This document shows positions 17,150 to 25,055 of a stretch of 64,000 nt of DNA, piece by piece. The stretch is from positions 1 to 64,000 of the forward strand of contig CANBWP010000008.1 of NCBI GenBank assembly GCA_947373185.1, given 5' to 3'. This DNA is from Comamonadaceae bacterium. GTDB taxonomy: Bacteria; Pseudomonadota; Gammaproteobacteria; Burkholderiales; Burkholderiaceae_C. The position numbers and the translations under genes are program-made. Under the pieces are notes generated by a model. That model had not been told where the DNA came from. It searched no databases and saw nothing but the letters and a program-made list of their open reading frames with translations. Every line of letters begins with the position of its first letter. Position 1 is the first letter of the stretch.

Positions 17150-17249
17150 CAGTTGTGCTTTTAATCCTTCAAAAGCACGAACCCTTTGTCTCCTCCACCC
17201 TCTGAAAAGGTGGATTTGCCCCGCGCCGCAAGGCTCGGGGCATTTTTTT
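17150..17249 (+). ncRNA. Candidate structured small RNA or attenuator leader upstream of ilvA
   Basis: From the predicted start near 17150 three hairpins follow in about 100 bases. Hairpin 1: GTGCTTTT/AAAAGCAC (17155-17178, 8-base loop). Hairpin 2: TCCACC/GGTGGA (17194-17214). Hairpin 3: TGCCCCG/CGGGGCA, with an inner GCC/GGC stem closed by a GCAA tetraloop (17217-17242), running into seven T's. That is a complete promoter-to-terminator unit. It may be a free sRNA, or an ilvA leader controlled by antitermination. I do not recognise the family. No Ile-, Val- or Leu-rich leader peptide was found. Confidence 0.5.
17217..17249 (+). terminator. Strong intrinsic terminator 18 bases upstream of the ilvA start
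   Basis: A 7-bp GC-rich outer stem, an inner 3-bp stem with GNRA tetraloop and T7 tail. It lies between the predicted promoter and the ilvA ATG, so ilvA expression needs readthrough or a promoter inside the leader. Confidence 0.85.
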
Positions 17250-17267
17250 CGCCCGTATCATTCAGGG

Positions 17268-18815
17268 ATGACTGCGAAAAACCTCAAACCGGCCGATTAC
17301 CTGACAAAAATCCTCAATGCGCGCGTTTACGACGTGGCCACGGAGTCGGCCCTGGAAATTGCCAAGAACTTAAGCCAGCGCCTGAACAACACCGTTTTGC
17401 TCAAGCGCGAAGACCAACAACCCGTGCACAGCTTCAAGCTGCGCGGTGCGTACAACAAGATGGCGCACCTCACCCCCGCGCAGTTGAAGAAGGGGGTTAT
17501 TTGCGCCTCGGCAGGCAACCACGCACAAGGTGTTTCATTGGGCGCCAGCAAACTGGGTTGCCGCGCGGTCATTGTGATGCCGACGACGACACCGCAAGTG
17601 AAGGTGGATGCGGTCAAAGCCTTAGGCGGCGAGGTGGTGCTCATTGGTGACAGCTACTCAGACGCCTACCAACACGCGGTCATGCTTGAGAAAAAAATGG
17701 GCATGACTTTTGTCCACCCCTTCGACGACCCCGAAGTGATCGCTGGCCAAGGCACCATCGCCATGGAAATGTTGCGCCAGCACCAAGGCCGACTGGATGC
17801 CGTGTTTGTGGCCATTGGCGGCGGCGGCTTGATTGCGGGTGTGGCCAATTACATCAAGGCAGTTCGCCCTGATGTGAAAGTCATTGGCGTGCAAATGAAC
17901 GACTCAGACGCCATGATTCAATCGGTCAACGCCAAAAAACGCGTGACCCTTGACGATGTGGGTTTGTTCTCCGATGGCACGGCTGTCAAATTGGTGGGCG
18001 AAGAAACTTTCCGTGTCACGCGCGGTTTGGTGGATGAGTTCATGACCGTTGACACCGACTCGGTGTGTGCGGCCATCAAAGATGTGTTCGTCGACACGCG
18101 CTCCATCGTCGAGCCTGCAGGCGCATTGGCCGTAGCGGCCCTCAAGCAATACGTGGCCAAACACAAAACCAAAGGCGAGACTTATGCCGCCATTTTGTGC
18201 GGCGCCAACATGAACTTTGACCGTTTGCGCTTTGTGGCCGAACGTGCCGAAGTGGGTGAAGAGCGTGAAGCCATTTTCGCCGTCACCATTCCAGAAGAGC
18301 GCGGCAGCTTCAAACGTTTTTGCGAACTGATTGGCAACTTGCCAGGTGGCCCGCGCAACGTGACTGAGTTCAACTACCGCATCAGCGATGCGGCCAAAGC
18401 ACATGTGTTTGTGGGCCTCACCACCCAAGGCGCCGGTGAGAGCACCAAGATTTCCAACAACTTCAAAAAGCATGGCTTTGAGAACATCGACCTGACCCAT
18501 GACGATTTGGCCAAAGAGCACATTCGCCACATGGTGGGCGGCCACTCCAGCTTGGCGCACAACGAACGCCTCATGCGCTTTGTCTTTCCAGAGCGTCCCG
18601 GCGCATTGCTCAAGTTTTTGAATTTGATGCGCCCCGGCTGGAACATCAGCTTGTTCCACTACCGCAATCAAGGCGCCGATTACGGCCGCATTTTGGTGGG
18701 CTTGCAAGTCCCCGACAAAGACGACAAAGCGTTTGAAAAATTCTTGAGCACCTTGGGCTATCCGTACGTGGAAGAAACCCACAACCCGGTGTACCGGATG
18801 TTCTTGCAGCAGTAA
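17268..18815 (+). CDS. ilvA: Threonine dehydratase, biosynthetic
   Basis: 515 residues from ATG 17268. PLP enzyme converting threonine to 2-oxobutanoate, the first step to isoleucine. The PLP lysine is Lys57 in VHSFKLRGAYNK, and the phosphate-binding glycine loop is AIGGGGLIAGV. The C-terminal third has two ACT-like regulatory units (EERGSFKRFCELIG and PERPGALLKFLNLM), the arrangement of isoleucine-inhibited enzymes. This separates it from the short catabolic TdcB type. The open frame extends upstream to 17133, but that part is the structured leader. It converges on gspC with a 6-base gap. Confidence 0.96.
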   Translation: MTAKNLKPADYLTKILNARVYDVATESALEIAKNLSQRLNNTVLLKREDQQPVHSFKLRGAYNKMAHLTPAQLKKGVICASAGNHAQGVSLGASKLGCRAVIVMPTTTPQVKVDAVKALGGEVVLIGDSYSDAYQHAVMLEKKMGMTFVHPFDDPEVIAGQGTIAMEMLRQHQGRLDAVFVAIGGGGLIAGVANYIKAVRPDVKVIGVQMNDSDAMIQSVNAKKRVTLDDVGLFSDGTAVKLVGEETFRVTRGLVDEFMTVDTDSVCAAIKDVFVDTRSIVEPAGALAVAALKQYVAKHKTKGETYAAILCGANMNFDRLRFVAERAEVGEEREAIFAVTIPEERGSFKRFCELIGNLPGGPRNVTEFNYRISDAAKAHVFVGLTTQGAGESTKISNNFKKHGFENIDLTHDDLAKEHIRHMVGGHSSLAHNERLMRFVFPERPGALLKFLNLMRPGWNISLFHYRNQGADYGRILVGLQVPDKDDKAFEKFLSTLGYPYVEETHNPVYRMFLQQ

Positions 18816-18821
18816 GGCCGG

Positions 18822-19295
18822 TCAGTTGCCTGCTTGAGGCAATGCCAAGGTCACGCTTGGCGCGTCTTGCATGCTGAGCGCCAAACGCGCCAGCCTGGGG
18901 CCGACTGAGTGCAACACCCAACCAGGCGCGATCGTTTGACCTGGCAAAAAGGCTTTGGCCGCTTGACCATCGACGGCCAGCAAAGCAGCCCCTTGCCCAG
19001 AAGCACTGGCCACCACGCCGATCAGCGCCCATTGGTGCGCGGCCTTGGCATTCGAGTTGCCGGCCTGATCTGTTGTTGATGCAGCGCCCAAGGCCACGGC
19101 CACACCGGGAGCCGGTTCTGAGTTGCCAACCAAGCTGGGGGCGTTCTGCGCCACAGGTGCAGAAGTGGGCGGCGCACGCAAGCTTTGAATTTCCAACACC
19201 CAAGCAAGCAGGACATACGCCGCCGCAGCCGCCAACAGTCCTGCGCACAGCGCTGGCCAGACGGATTTTGGAGGGGCTTCATGGACTTGCAACAT
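18822..19295 (-). CDS. gspC: Type II secretion system protein GspC
   Basis: 157 residues from the ATG at 19295; a longer open frame runs antisense through gspG and is rejected. A single N-terminal membrane helix (ALCAGLLAAAAAYVLLAWVL) leads to a Pro/Ala-rich periplasmic linker and an HR domain (HQWALIGVVASASGQGAALLAVDG ... FLPGQTIAPGWVLHSVG). This domain contacts the secretin N0 domain in studied systems. There is no PDZ domain, a short form common in betaproteobacteria. It is transcribed away from gspG, with only 22 bases between the two start codons, so each promoter must overlap the other's coding or leader region. Confidence 0.88.
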   Translation of the reverse strand: MLQVHEAPPKSVWPALCAGLLAAAAAYVLLAWVLEIQSLRAPPTSAPVAQNAPSLVGNSEPAPGVAVALGAASTTDQAGNSNAKAAHQWALIGVVASASGQGAALLAVDGQAAKAFLPGQTIAPGWVLHSVGPRLARLALSMQDAPSVTLALPQAGN

Positions 19296-19317
19296 GAGGC
19301 GATTATGATGGAGAAGT

Positions 19318-19833
19318 ATGCAAAAAAGCAGAGGGTCTTTTGAGATGATTACCGAACAACAAGCCACGCCATCTGACACCGCGGACCTGAGTGCCCAACG
19401 CGCCGACCTGGCACAAGGTACGCGCAAGCAAAGGGGCTTTACCCTCATTGAATTGATGGTGGTCTTGGCCATCATTGGCATCTTGGCGGCCTTGGTGGTG
19501 CCCAATGTGTTGGGCCGCGCCGATGATGCGCGCATCACGGCGGCACGCACCGACGTGGGCAATTTGATGCAAGCCCTCAAGCTTTACAAACTTGACAACC
19601 AGCGCTTTCCAACGGCAGAGCAAGGCCTGCAAGCCTTGGCGGTCAAACCCAGCACCGAGCCTGTTCCCACCAATTGGAAAAGCTATGTCGATAAATTGCC
19701 TGCCGATCCATGGGGCAGACCTTACCAATACCTCAACCCCGGCCTCAAAGGCGAGGTCGATGTGATGTCATGGGGCGCAGATGGCCAAAGTGGTGGCGAG
19801 GGTGTGAATGCCGACATCGGCAGCTGGCAATAA
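19318..19833 (+). CDS. gspG: Type II secretion major pseudopilin GspG
   Basis: 171 residues. The type IV prepilin site RG|FTLIELMVVLAIIGILAAL is clear, with Glu at +5. The long leader (about 39 residues) is unusual, and ATG 19345 would shorten it by 9. The start at 19318 has GGAG four bases upstream. The C-terminal GspG signature PTAEQGLQALAVKP ... LPADPWGRPYQYLNPG is complete, and a DIGSW end is present. It polymerises into the short pseudopilus. First gene of the rightward operon. Confidence 0.95.
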   Translation: MQKSRGSFEMITEQQATPSDTADLSAQRADLAQGTRKQRGFTLIELMVVLAIIGILAALVVPNVLGRADDARITAARTDVGNLMQALKLYKLDNQRFPTAEQGLQALAVKPSTEPVPTNWKSYVDKLPADPWGRPYQYLNPGLKGEVDVMSWGADGQSGGEGVNADIGSWQ

Positions 19834-20359
19834 GGCTGCATTGGCCAACCCGACGCAAGGCGTGCGTGCGTCAAAAACACCGCGGCAAGTGTCGCGCCCT
19901 TTGCGTGCTTCAAGGGGGTTCACCCTCATTGAATTGTTGGTGGTCATTGCACTCATTGCCATGGGCACGGCCGCTGTGAGTTTCAGCCTGCGCGACTCGG
20001 CCCAAACCAGCTTGGTGCGCGACGGCGAGCGATTGGCCGCCTTGTTTGAGTCGGCGCGGGCCCGGTCCAGAACCAGTGGCATGCCCGTCATTTGGCACTC
20101 GCTGCCTCAAGGCACAGCCACTTCGCAAAGTGACACGGCGTCAGCGCCAGCCGCCTTTGTCTTTGAAGGGCTAGCCCCTCACACCTTGCCCGAGCAATGG
20201 CTCTCGGCGCAAACCCAGGCACCCGCCAACACACGGCTTGTGCTGGGCCCTGACCCTGTCATCGGGCCGCAAAGTGTGATGTTGCGCGCCAAAGATTTCC
20301 AAATTTGGGTCAGCACGGATGGCCTCAAACCTTTTACCGTCTTGCGAGCTGCGCCATGA
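19808..20359 (+). CDS. gspH: Type II secretion minor pseudopilin GspH
   Basis: 183 residues from ATG 19808, overlapping gspG by 26 bases. A GTG at 19861 would give a more usual leader length. The prepilin site is SRG|FTLIELLVVIALIAMGTAAVSF. The body fits GspH: ERLAALFESARARSRTSGMPVIWH and a weakly conserved beta region. A minor component near the pseudopilus tip. The stop overlaps the gspI start by 4 bases. Confidence 0.88.
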   Translation: MPTSAAGNKAALANPTQGVRASKTPRQVSRPLRASRGFTLIELLVVIALIAMGTAAVSFSLRDSAQTSLVRDGERLAALFESARARSRTSGMPVIWHSLPQGTATSQSDTASAPAAFVFEGLAPHTLPEQWLSAQTQAPANTRLVLGPDPVIGPQSVMLRAKDFQIWVSTDGLKPFTVLRAAP

Positions 20360-20748
20360 AACAAACAAGGCCACCCGCCCGCCAACCGACGGGGGGCTTC
20401 ACGCTCATTGAAGTGCTGGTGGCCTTGGGCATTGTGGCCATTGCCTTGATGGCCGGCTTGCGATCGACCGACGCCTTGAGCCGCAATGCGGCACGCCAAT
20501 CAACGCAGTGGCTGGCGCAAATTTGTGCTGAAAACGAGTTCACGCGTTTGCGCTTGTCGCGGCAAATGCCTTCTGTGGGTTCAAGCACCATGAGTTGCCC
20601 GCAAGCCCAGTTGAATCTGCGTGTGAACCTGAATGTGCAGGCGACACCCAACCCCAATTTCAGGCGCATCGATGCGCAAGTGATGTGGGTGAGCGAGTCG
20701 GACACCACGCCGCTCTTGCAACTGTCTACCGTGATGGGACGTTACTGA
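20356..20748 (+). CDS. gspI: Type II secretion minor pseudopilin GspI
   Basis: 130 residues from ATG 20356, coupled to gspH by an ATGA overlap. The prepilin site is GG|FTLIEVLVALGIVAIALMAGLRS. The family-typical AQICAENEFTRLRL stretch (compare AxxxAENxL) is present. It is thought to nucleate the tip complex with GspJ and GspK. A longer upstream frame exists but is covered by gspH. Confidence 0.9.
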   Translation: MKQTRPPARQPTGGFTLIEVLVALGIVAIALMAGLRSTDALSRNAARQSTQWLAQICAENEFTRLRLSRQMPSVGSSTMSCPQAQLNLRVNLNVQATPNPNFRRIDAQVMWVSESDTTPLLQLSTVMGRY

Positions 20749-21443
20749 TGCGCCGCACCCCATCAGGCCCTCAACAGGCGGCTCACCATCTGGCCAAGGG
20801 CTTCACGTTGATCGAGGTCTTGGTGGCCACCGCCATCTTGGCTTTGATGGCGCTCATTTCTTGGCGCGGCTTGGACGGCATGGCTAAAACGCAAAGCGCT
20901 TTGCAAACGCGCAGTGACGCATCGTCTGGTTTGCAAATGGGTCTGGCGCAATGGCGCACCGACTTGGACAACATGCTCAGCCTGAACAACACGCCCGCCC
21001 TTGACTGGGACGGCCGTGTGCTGCGCATCACGCGCCAACACACTCAAGATCCCAAGTCGGGCGTGCAAGTGGTGGCCTGGACCCTGGGCAATGGCCAATG
21101 GACGCGCTGGCAATCGGCGCCGCTGACGCAGGCCGATGCTTGGACGCAAGCTTGGTCTCAAGCGCAAATTTGGGCCGAATCGGCCGGCAATGCGCGTGCA
21201 CCTTCGGCCTCGGAAGTCCTGATTCACCCTTTGCAAAACTGGCAAATTTACTACCACCGCGACGGTGCCTGGAGCAACCCGCTCTCGAGTGCTGTGATGG
21301 CGGCCAACATCAGTGCCGGTGTAGACAACATCCATTTGCCCGAAGGCATTCGCTTGGTGCTTGATCTGGCCGACAGCCCCACCTTGCAAGGCAAAGTGAC
21401 CCTTGATTGGGTTCGCCCCACATTCACGGCGGTCAAGCAATGA
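20748..21443 (+). CDS. gspJ: Type II secretion minor pseudopilin GspJ
   Basis: 231 residues from ATG 20748, which shares one base with the gspI stop (TGATG). The prepilin site is KG|FTLIEVLVATAILALMALISWRGLDGM. The following LQMGLAQWRTDLDNML and the C-terminal LPEGIRLVLDL are GspJ-like. A minor pseudopilin of the tip complex. Its stop overlaps the gspK start by 4 bases. Confidence 0.9.
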   Translation: MRRTPSGPQQAAHHLAKGFTLIEVLVATAILALMALISWRGLDGMAKTQSALQTRSDASSGLQMGLAQWRTDLDNMLSLNNTPALDWDGRVLRITRQHTQDPKSGVQVVAWTLGNGQWTRWQSAPLTQADAWTQAWSQAQIWAESAGNARAPSASEVLIHPLQNWQIYYHRDGAWSNPLSSAVMAANISAGVDNIHLPEGIRLVLDLADSPTLQGKVTLDWVRPTFTAVKQ

Positions 21444-22477
21444 ATACGCCTCGCCAGACCGCACAACGCGGCGCAGCCTTGATCAGCGCCATGCTGGTGG
21501 TCAGCTTGGTCGCCACGCTGGCCAGCGCCGCCCTGTGGCAGCAATGGCGGCATGTTGAAGTCGAAAGCGCCGAGCGGCACCGCGTGCAATCGTCGTGGCT
21601 CTTGAATGGCGCCTTTGATTGGACACGACTCATTTTGCGTGAAGATGCCATGGCAGGTGTCGCCGGCGCCACACTGACATCGGGCAGTGGTCAAATGAGC
21701 GCCACCGGCGGCATTGACCACTTGGGTGAGCCTTGGGCTTTGCCACTGAAAGAAGCCAAACTCTCGACCTTCTTGGCGCAAGACCAGCAAATGCGTGAGG
21801 GCGATCCTGAAGTCTTTTTGTCGGGCCAAGTGGCCGATGCACAAGGGCGCATCAACCTGAGCAATTGGGTCGAGGTCAGTGGGGGCAGCGGGCCTGCGCG
21901 CCTGTCGCTCAGCATGCAGCTGAGCATGGGCCGCCTGTTCGATGTGCTGGGCTTGCCCAGCGCCGAGTTAGACGCCTTGGCGCGCGAATGGCTGGCAGCC
22001 TCGCAAAACCCCAGACCCGCAGGCGCCTCACTGCGGCCCCAACAAGTGACCCAACTGCAATGGCTGGGCCTGAGCCCCGCCAGCTTGCAACGCCTTCAGC
22101 CCCACCTCAGCATCTTGCCGGAAGCCACGCCATTGAACCTGAACACCGCCAGCGCCGAGGTGATCTATGCAGCCCTGCCCGGTTTGTCTTTGTCGGCGGC
22201 CCAGCAGTTTGTGCAATACCGCGCCAAAACCCCATTGACCAACTTGAGCGATGCAGCCCAAGCCCTGGGACTCAAAACCCTGGCGTCGAGCCAATTTGCC
22301 TTGGGTTCTCGTTACTTTGAGGTCTGGGGCCGATTGCGCATGGAAGATCGCATTCAGGAGGAGACCGCACTGATCCTGCGAGATGCCGGCAATACCCGCT
22401 TTGTATGGCGGCAAAAAATTGCGGGAATACGCCCTCCTCCAAACCAAGAGTCGCTCCTACAATCAAGTCAGCCATGA
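21440..22477 (+). CDS. gspK: Type II secretion minor pseudopilin GspK
   Basis: 345 residues from ATG 21440. The N-terminal segment QRG|AALISAMLVVSLVATLAS is a pseudopilin helix lacking the Glu at +5, as is normal for GspK. A large alpha-helical insertion follows, with helix-hairpin-helix-like repeats (PLNLNTASAEVIYAALPGLS and AAQALGLKTLASSQF). GspK caps the pseudopilus tip. It is coupled to both neighbours by 4-base overlaps. Confidence 0.9.
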   Translation: MNTPRQTAQRGAALISAMLVVSLVATLASAALWQQWRHVEVESAERHRVQSSWLLNGAFDWTRLILREDAMAGVAGATLTSGSGQMSATGGIDHLGEPWALPLKEAKLSTFLAQDQQMREGDPEVFLSGQVADAQGRINLSNWVEVSGGSGPARLSLSMQLSMGRLFDVLGLPSAELDALAREWLAASQNPRPAGASLRPQQVTQLQWLGLSPASLQRLQPHLSILPEATPLNLNTASAEVIYAALPGLSLSAAQQFVQYRAKTPLTNLSDAAQALGLKTLASSQFALGSRYFEVWGRLRMEDRIQEETALILRDAGNTRFVWRQKIAGIRPPPNQESLLQSSQP

Positions 22478-24159
22478 GCACTCACGTTTTGACCCTGTCA
22501 CAGCGCCCAGAAACTGGCGCACTTGTTGCCGAAATCGTCTTACCGACGCCTGCGGTCGGCGCGCGCGACAAAGAAGTCTGGGCCGTGGTGCCCGCTGCGG
22601 CTTTGTCGTGGCACCTGATCCACTTGCCTGCTGGTTTGAAAAAGAACAGCAAACGCTTGTTGCCCGCGCTGCAGGCCCTCATGGAAGAACACCTGCTGGA
22701 CGAACCGGGCAGCATGCACTTGGCACTGGCCCCGGGCTGGCAAAGCAGCTCGCAAGTTTGGGTGGCGGCCTGCAACAAGGCTTGGCTGCAACAACAACTG
22801 CACAGCCTGCAACAGCAAGGACGTGAGGCCCATCGCATCGTGCCCGAATGGGCGCCCGTGGCGTCCGGCACACAGCAAACCCAAGCATGGGTCAGTGGCA
22901 GCCCCGAAGATGCATGGCTGTGGGTCAGTGATGCACAAAGCGCCTGGCGCTTGCCCTTGCCAGACGGTTTGACCTGGTGGGCGCAGCGTTTGAGCCATGC
23001 AGCCGATGCGCCTGACTTTGACCTCCAAGCCTTGCAAAATTTGACGGTTCAAGCGGCGCCCGCTGTTGCGGCTTTGGCACAAAACGCTTTGCAAACTTGG
23101 CAAGCGCAATGGCGTCAAGCAGCCACTGCGCCTGCAAAGCTTGCGCTGGCTGAATGCATTGGGACTTGGCGCATCGAAGCCACCCCAACACCTGAACGCT
23201 ATGCACGCGCCGCCGCCACGCAATGGGACCTGGCGCAATTTGACTTGGCGGCCCATGGCCCCGCCAGATGGCGACAAAACCTGCTGCGTGCGTGGCAACA
23301 ATTCGCGCACGACCGCGCATGGCGTCCTGCCAAGTGGGGCTTGGCGTTACTGGTGGCGGCGCAGTTGGGGGGCCAAGGGCTTGCCGCTTGGCAGCTTCAG
23401 GACAAGGTTCAAACGCAACAGGCGGTGCAAAAGCGCATCTTGTCGCAAACCTTCCCGCACGTCACCGTGGTAGACCCGCCGCTGCAAATGGCCAAAGAAG
23501 TTGAACGTTTGCAACGCCGCGCGGGCCTCTTGAGCGCCCCTGATTTGGAATCGATGTTGCAAGCACTGGGCACCTCGATGCCGCCAGGTTCTGAACAAAC
23601 CCTCAACGCTTTGGATTTTCAAGTGCAGGGCGCTGGCGAGCTTCGGCTGCAAGGCTTGCAACTGACTCCGCCACAAGAAAGTGCATGGGCACAGGCGCTG
23701 CAGCAAAAAGGCTATCAGGTGCAAGCTGCTGCGGGTCAATGGCGGATGACAACGGCCGCATCCGCGGGCATGGCTTCTGCCGCTCATCCGGCGTCTCAAG
23801 GCCAGCAAAAGTTGGCGCAGCTTGAAGCACAAACGCAAAACTTGAAGGCCCTGCAAGTGCAAACACAAGCTTTGCAAAAAGTGCCCCTGCTGCAAAGCAC
23901 CGATGCCCGCGCTGCACTGCAACAGCGTGTGCCGGAGTGGCTAGGGCCAGACGCGCAACTCAGCATCAACAATGAACGTGCCACCGTCACGCTCAAGAAG
24001 GTCTCGGCAGGCTCTTTGGCGCAGTTTTTGAGTGCAGCCCGAAGCCACGCACAAGCCTTGCCAAGCGAGGCGCATCTCCAAAAATCTGGCAGTGGCCCCC
24101 TCGCCGTTTGGCGGGGCACCTTGAGCCTGAATGTGCCCATGCAGGCCCCCACCCAGTGA
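22474..24159 (+). CDS. gspL: Type II secretion GspL fused to a GspM periplasmic domain
   Basis: 561 residues from ATG 22474, much longer than a usual GspL. Residues 1-280 form the cytoplasmic actin-like domain that binds GspE. Residues 285-306 (WGLALLVAAQLGGQGLAAWQ) are the only membrane helix. About 310-425 are the periplasmic ferredoxin-like GspL domain, ending at GQWRMTT. After an Ala/Ser linker, residues 441-561 match the periplasmic half of GspM: a coiled QKLAQLEAQTQNLKALQVQ region, then LGPDAQLSINNERATVTLKKV and AARSHAQALPSEAHL. No separate gspM exists in the locus. The GspM membrane helix is absent. No frameshift is evident, so this looks like a genuine fusion of the two platform proteins. 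Confidence 0.85.
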   Translation: MSTHVLTLSQRPETGALVAEIVLPTPAVGARDKEVWAVVPAAALSWHLIHLPAGLKKNSKRLLPALQALMEEHLLDEPGSMHLALAPGWQSSSQVWVAACNKAWLQQQLHSLQQQGREAHRIVPEWAPVASGTQQTQAWVSGSPEDAWLWVSDAQSAWRLPLPDGLTWWAQRLSHAADAPDFDLQALQNLTVQAAPAVAALAQNALQTWQAQWRQAATAPAKLALAECIGTWRIEATPTPERYARAAATQWDLAQFDLAAHGPARWRQNLLRAWQQFAHDRAWRPAKWGLALLVAAQLGGQGLAAWQLQDKVQTQQAVQKRILSQTFPHVTVVDPPLQMAKEVERLQRRAGLLSAPDLESMLQALGTSMPPGSEQTLNALDFQVQGAGELRLQGLQLTPPQESAWAQALQQKGYQVQAAAGQWRMTTAASAGMASAAHPASQGQQKLAQLEAQTQNLKALQVQTQALQKVPLLQSTDARAALQQRVPEWLGPDAQLSINNERATVTLKKVSAGSLAQFLSAARSHAQALPSEAHLQKSGSGPLAVWRGTLSLNVPMQAPTQ

Positions 24160-25049
24160 CCCGGGCCATGCAGCGATCAAACTTTCTCACCCCTGCGGCG
24201 TTTCGTCGGCGAAGCGATTTGAGTGGCCGCCTGACAAGCGGTTGGCGGTGGATGGCACTGGGCGCCATCACCGGCCTCTTTTTGGCCACGCTCTTTCACT
24301 TGCCAGCCGCTTGGCTCGCCCATGTCTTGGCGCAAAGCACGCACGGCCAAGTTCAATTGCAGGCGGCCCGCGGCTCGGTGTGGCAAGGCTCTGGCCAGTT
24401 GCTGTTGACCGGCGGCACTGGCAGTCAAGATGCACTGGCATTGCCCGGACGGGTGGCTTGGCACATGCGTCTTTCGATGCTTGGACTTCAGTGGCCACAG
24501 TTGACACTCAAAGTCCAAGCAGACTGCTGCATGACACAAGCCCTGCAAGTTCACATGACCCCGCTGAACGGATTTCGCACGTGGCAATGGCAGGTTCAAG
24601 ACCATCAGTCTGAATGGCCGGCGCAATGGTTGGGTGGCTTGGGCGCCCCTTGGAACACGATGCAAACGCAAGGGCGATTGCGGCTGGTCACGCAAAATTT
24701 GGTGCTGACTTTGAATACAGCGCAAGCACCGCAAGCGCAGACACTGCAGCTTCAAGGCCACTTGCATTTGACGGCCCAAGACATGTCCTCCAAACTCAGC
24801 ACTTTGAATCCCATGGGCAGCTATGCACTCAGCTTGACGGGCAACGCCGAGCGCCAAGCGGCACCTCAACTGAGCCTGCGCACCTTGTCTGGCAGTTTGC
24901 TGCTGAGCGGCCAAGGCCAATGGCAAGGTGATCATTTTCAATTTCGCGGCGAAGCCTCTGCGGTGCCGGAGCACGCAGCCGCTTTGTCAAATTTACTGAA
25001 CATCATTGGACGGCGCCAAGGGGCGCGCAGTTTGCTTTCACTGGGTTGA
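24156..25049 (+). CDS. gspN: Type II secretion protein GspN
   Basis: 297 residues if started at GTG 24156, which overlaps the gspL stop by 4 bases as elsewhere in the operon; ATG 24168 is the alternative. One N-terminal membrane helix (ALGAITGLFLATLFHLPAAWL) is followed by a periplasmic beta-rich part. It contains the GspN feature QLQAARGSVWQGSGQLLL and ends with an LSNLLNIIGRRQGARSLLSLG tail. GspN is an accessory protein found in a subset of type II systems, often placed before gspD as here. Confidence 0.85.
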   Translation: MTRAMQRSNFLTPAAFRRRSDLSGRLTSGWRWMALGAITGLFLATLFHLPAAWLAHVLAQSTHGQVQLQAARGSVWQGSGQLLLTGGTGSQDALALPGRVAWHMRLSMLGLQWPQLTLKVQADCCMTQALQVHMTPLNGFRTWQWQVQDHQSEWPAQWLGGLGAPWNTMQTQGRLRLVTQNLVLTLNTAQAPQAQTLQLQGHLHLTAQDMSSKLSTLNPMGSYALSLTGNAERQAAPQLSLRTLSGSLLLSGQGQWQGDHFQFRGEASAVPEHAAALSNLLNIIGRRQGARSLLSLG

Positions 25050-25055
25050 AACATC

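Noticed and set aside
17133..17267. Extended N-terminus of IlvA or an ilvA leader peptide
   Set aside because: The frame is open but starts with TTG and runs through a terminator hairpin. It is not rich in Ile, Val, Leu or Thr, and homologous enzymes start at the MTAKNLKPADYL position.
19296..19580. N-terminal extension of GspC through the gspG gene
   Set aside because: The upstream part is antisense to gspG and codes for a basic, Ser/Ala/Met-rich stretch without a fold. The membrane helix follows directly after the ATG at 19295.
24060..24160. A separate small gspM gene
   Set aside because: No other frame between gspK and gspN carries a membrane helix or GspM motifs. The GspM-like sequence is in frame with gspL.
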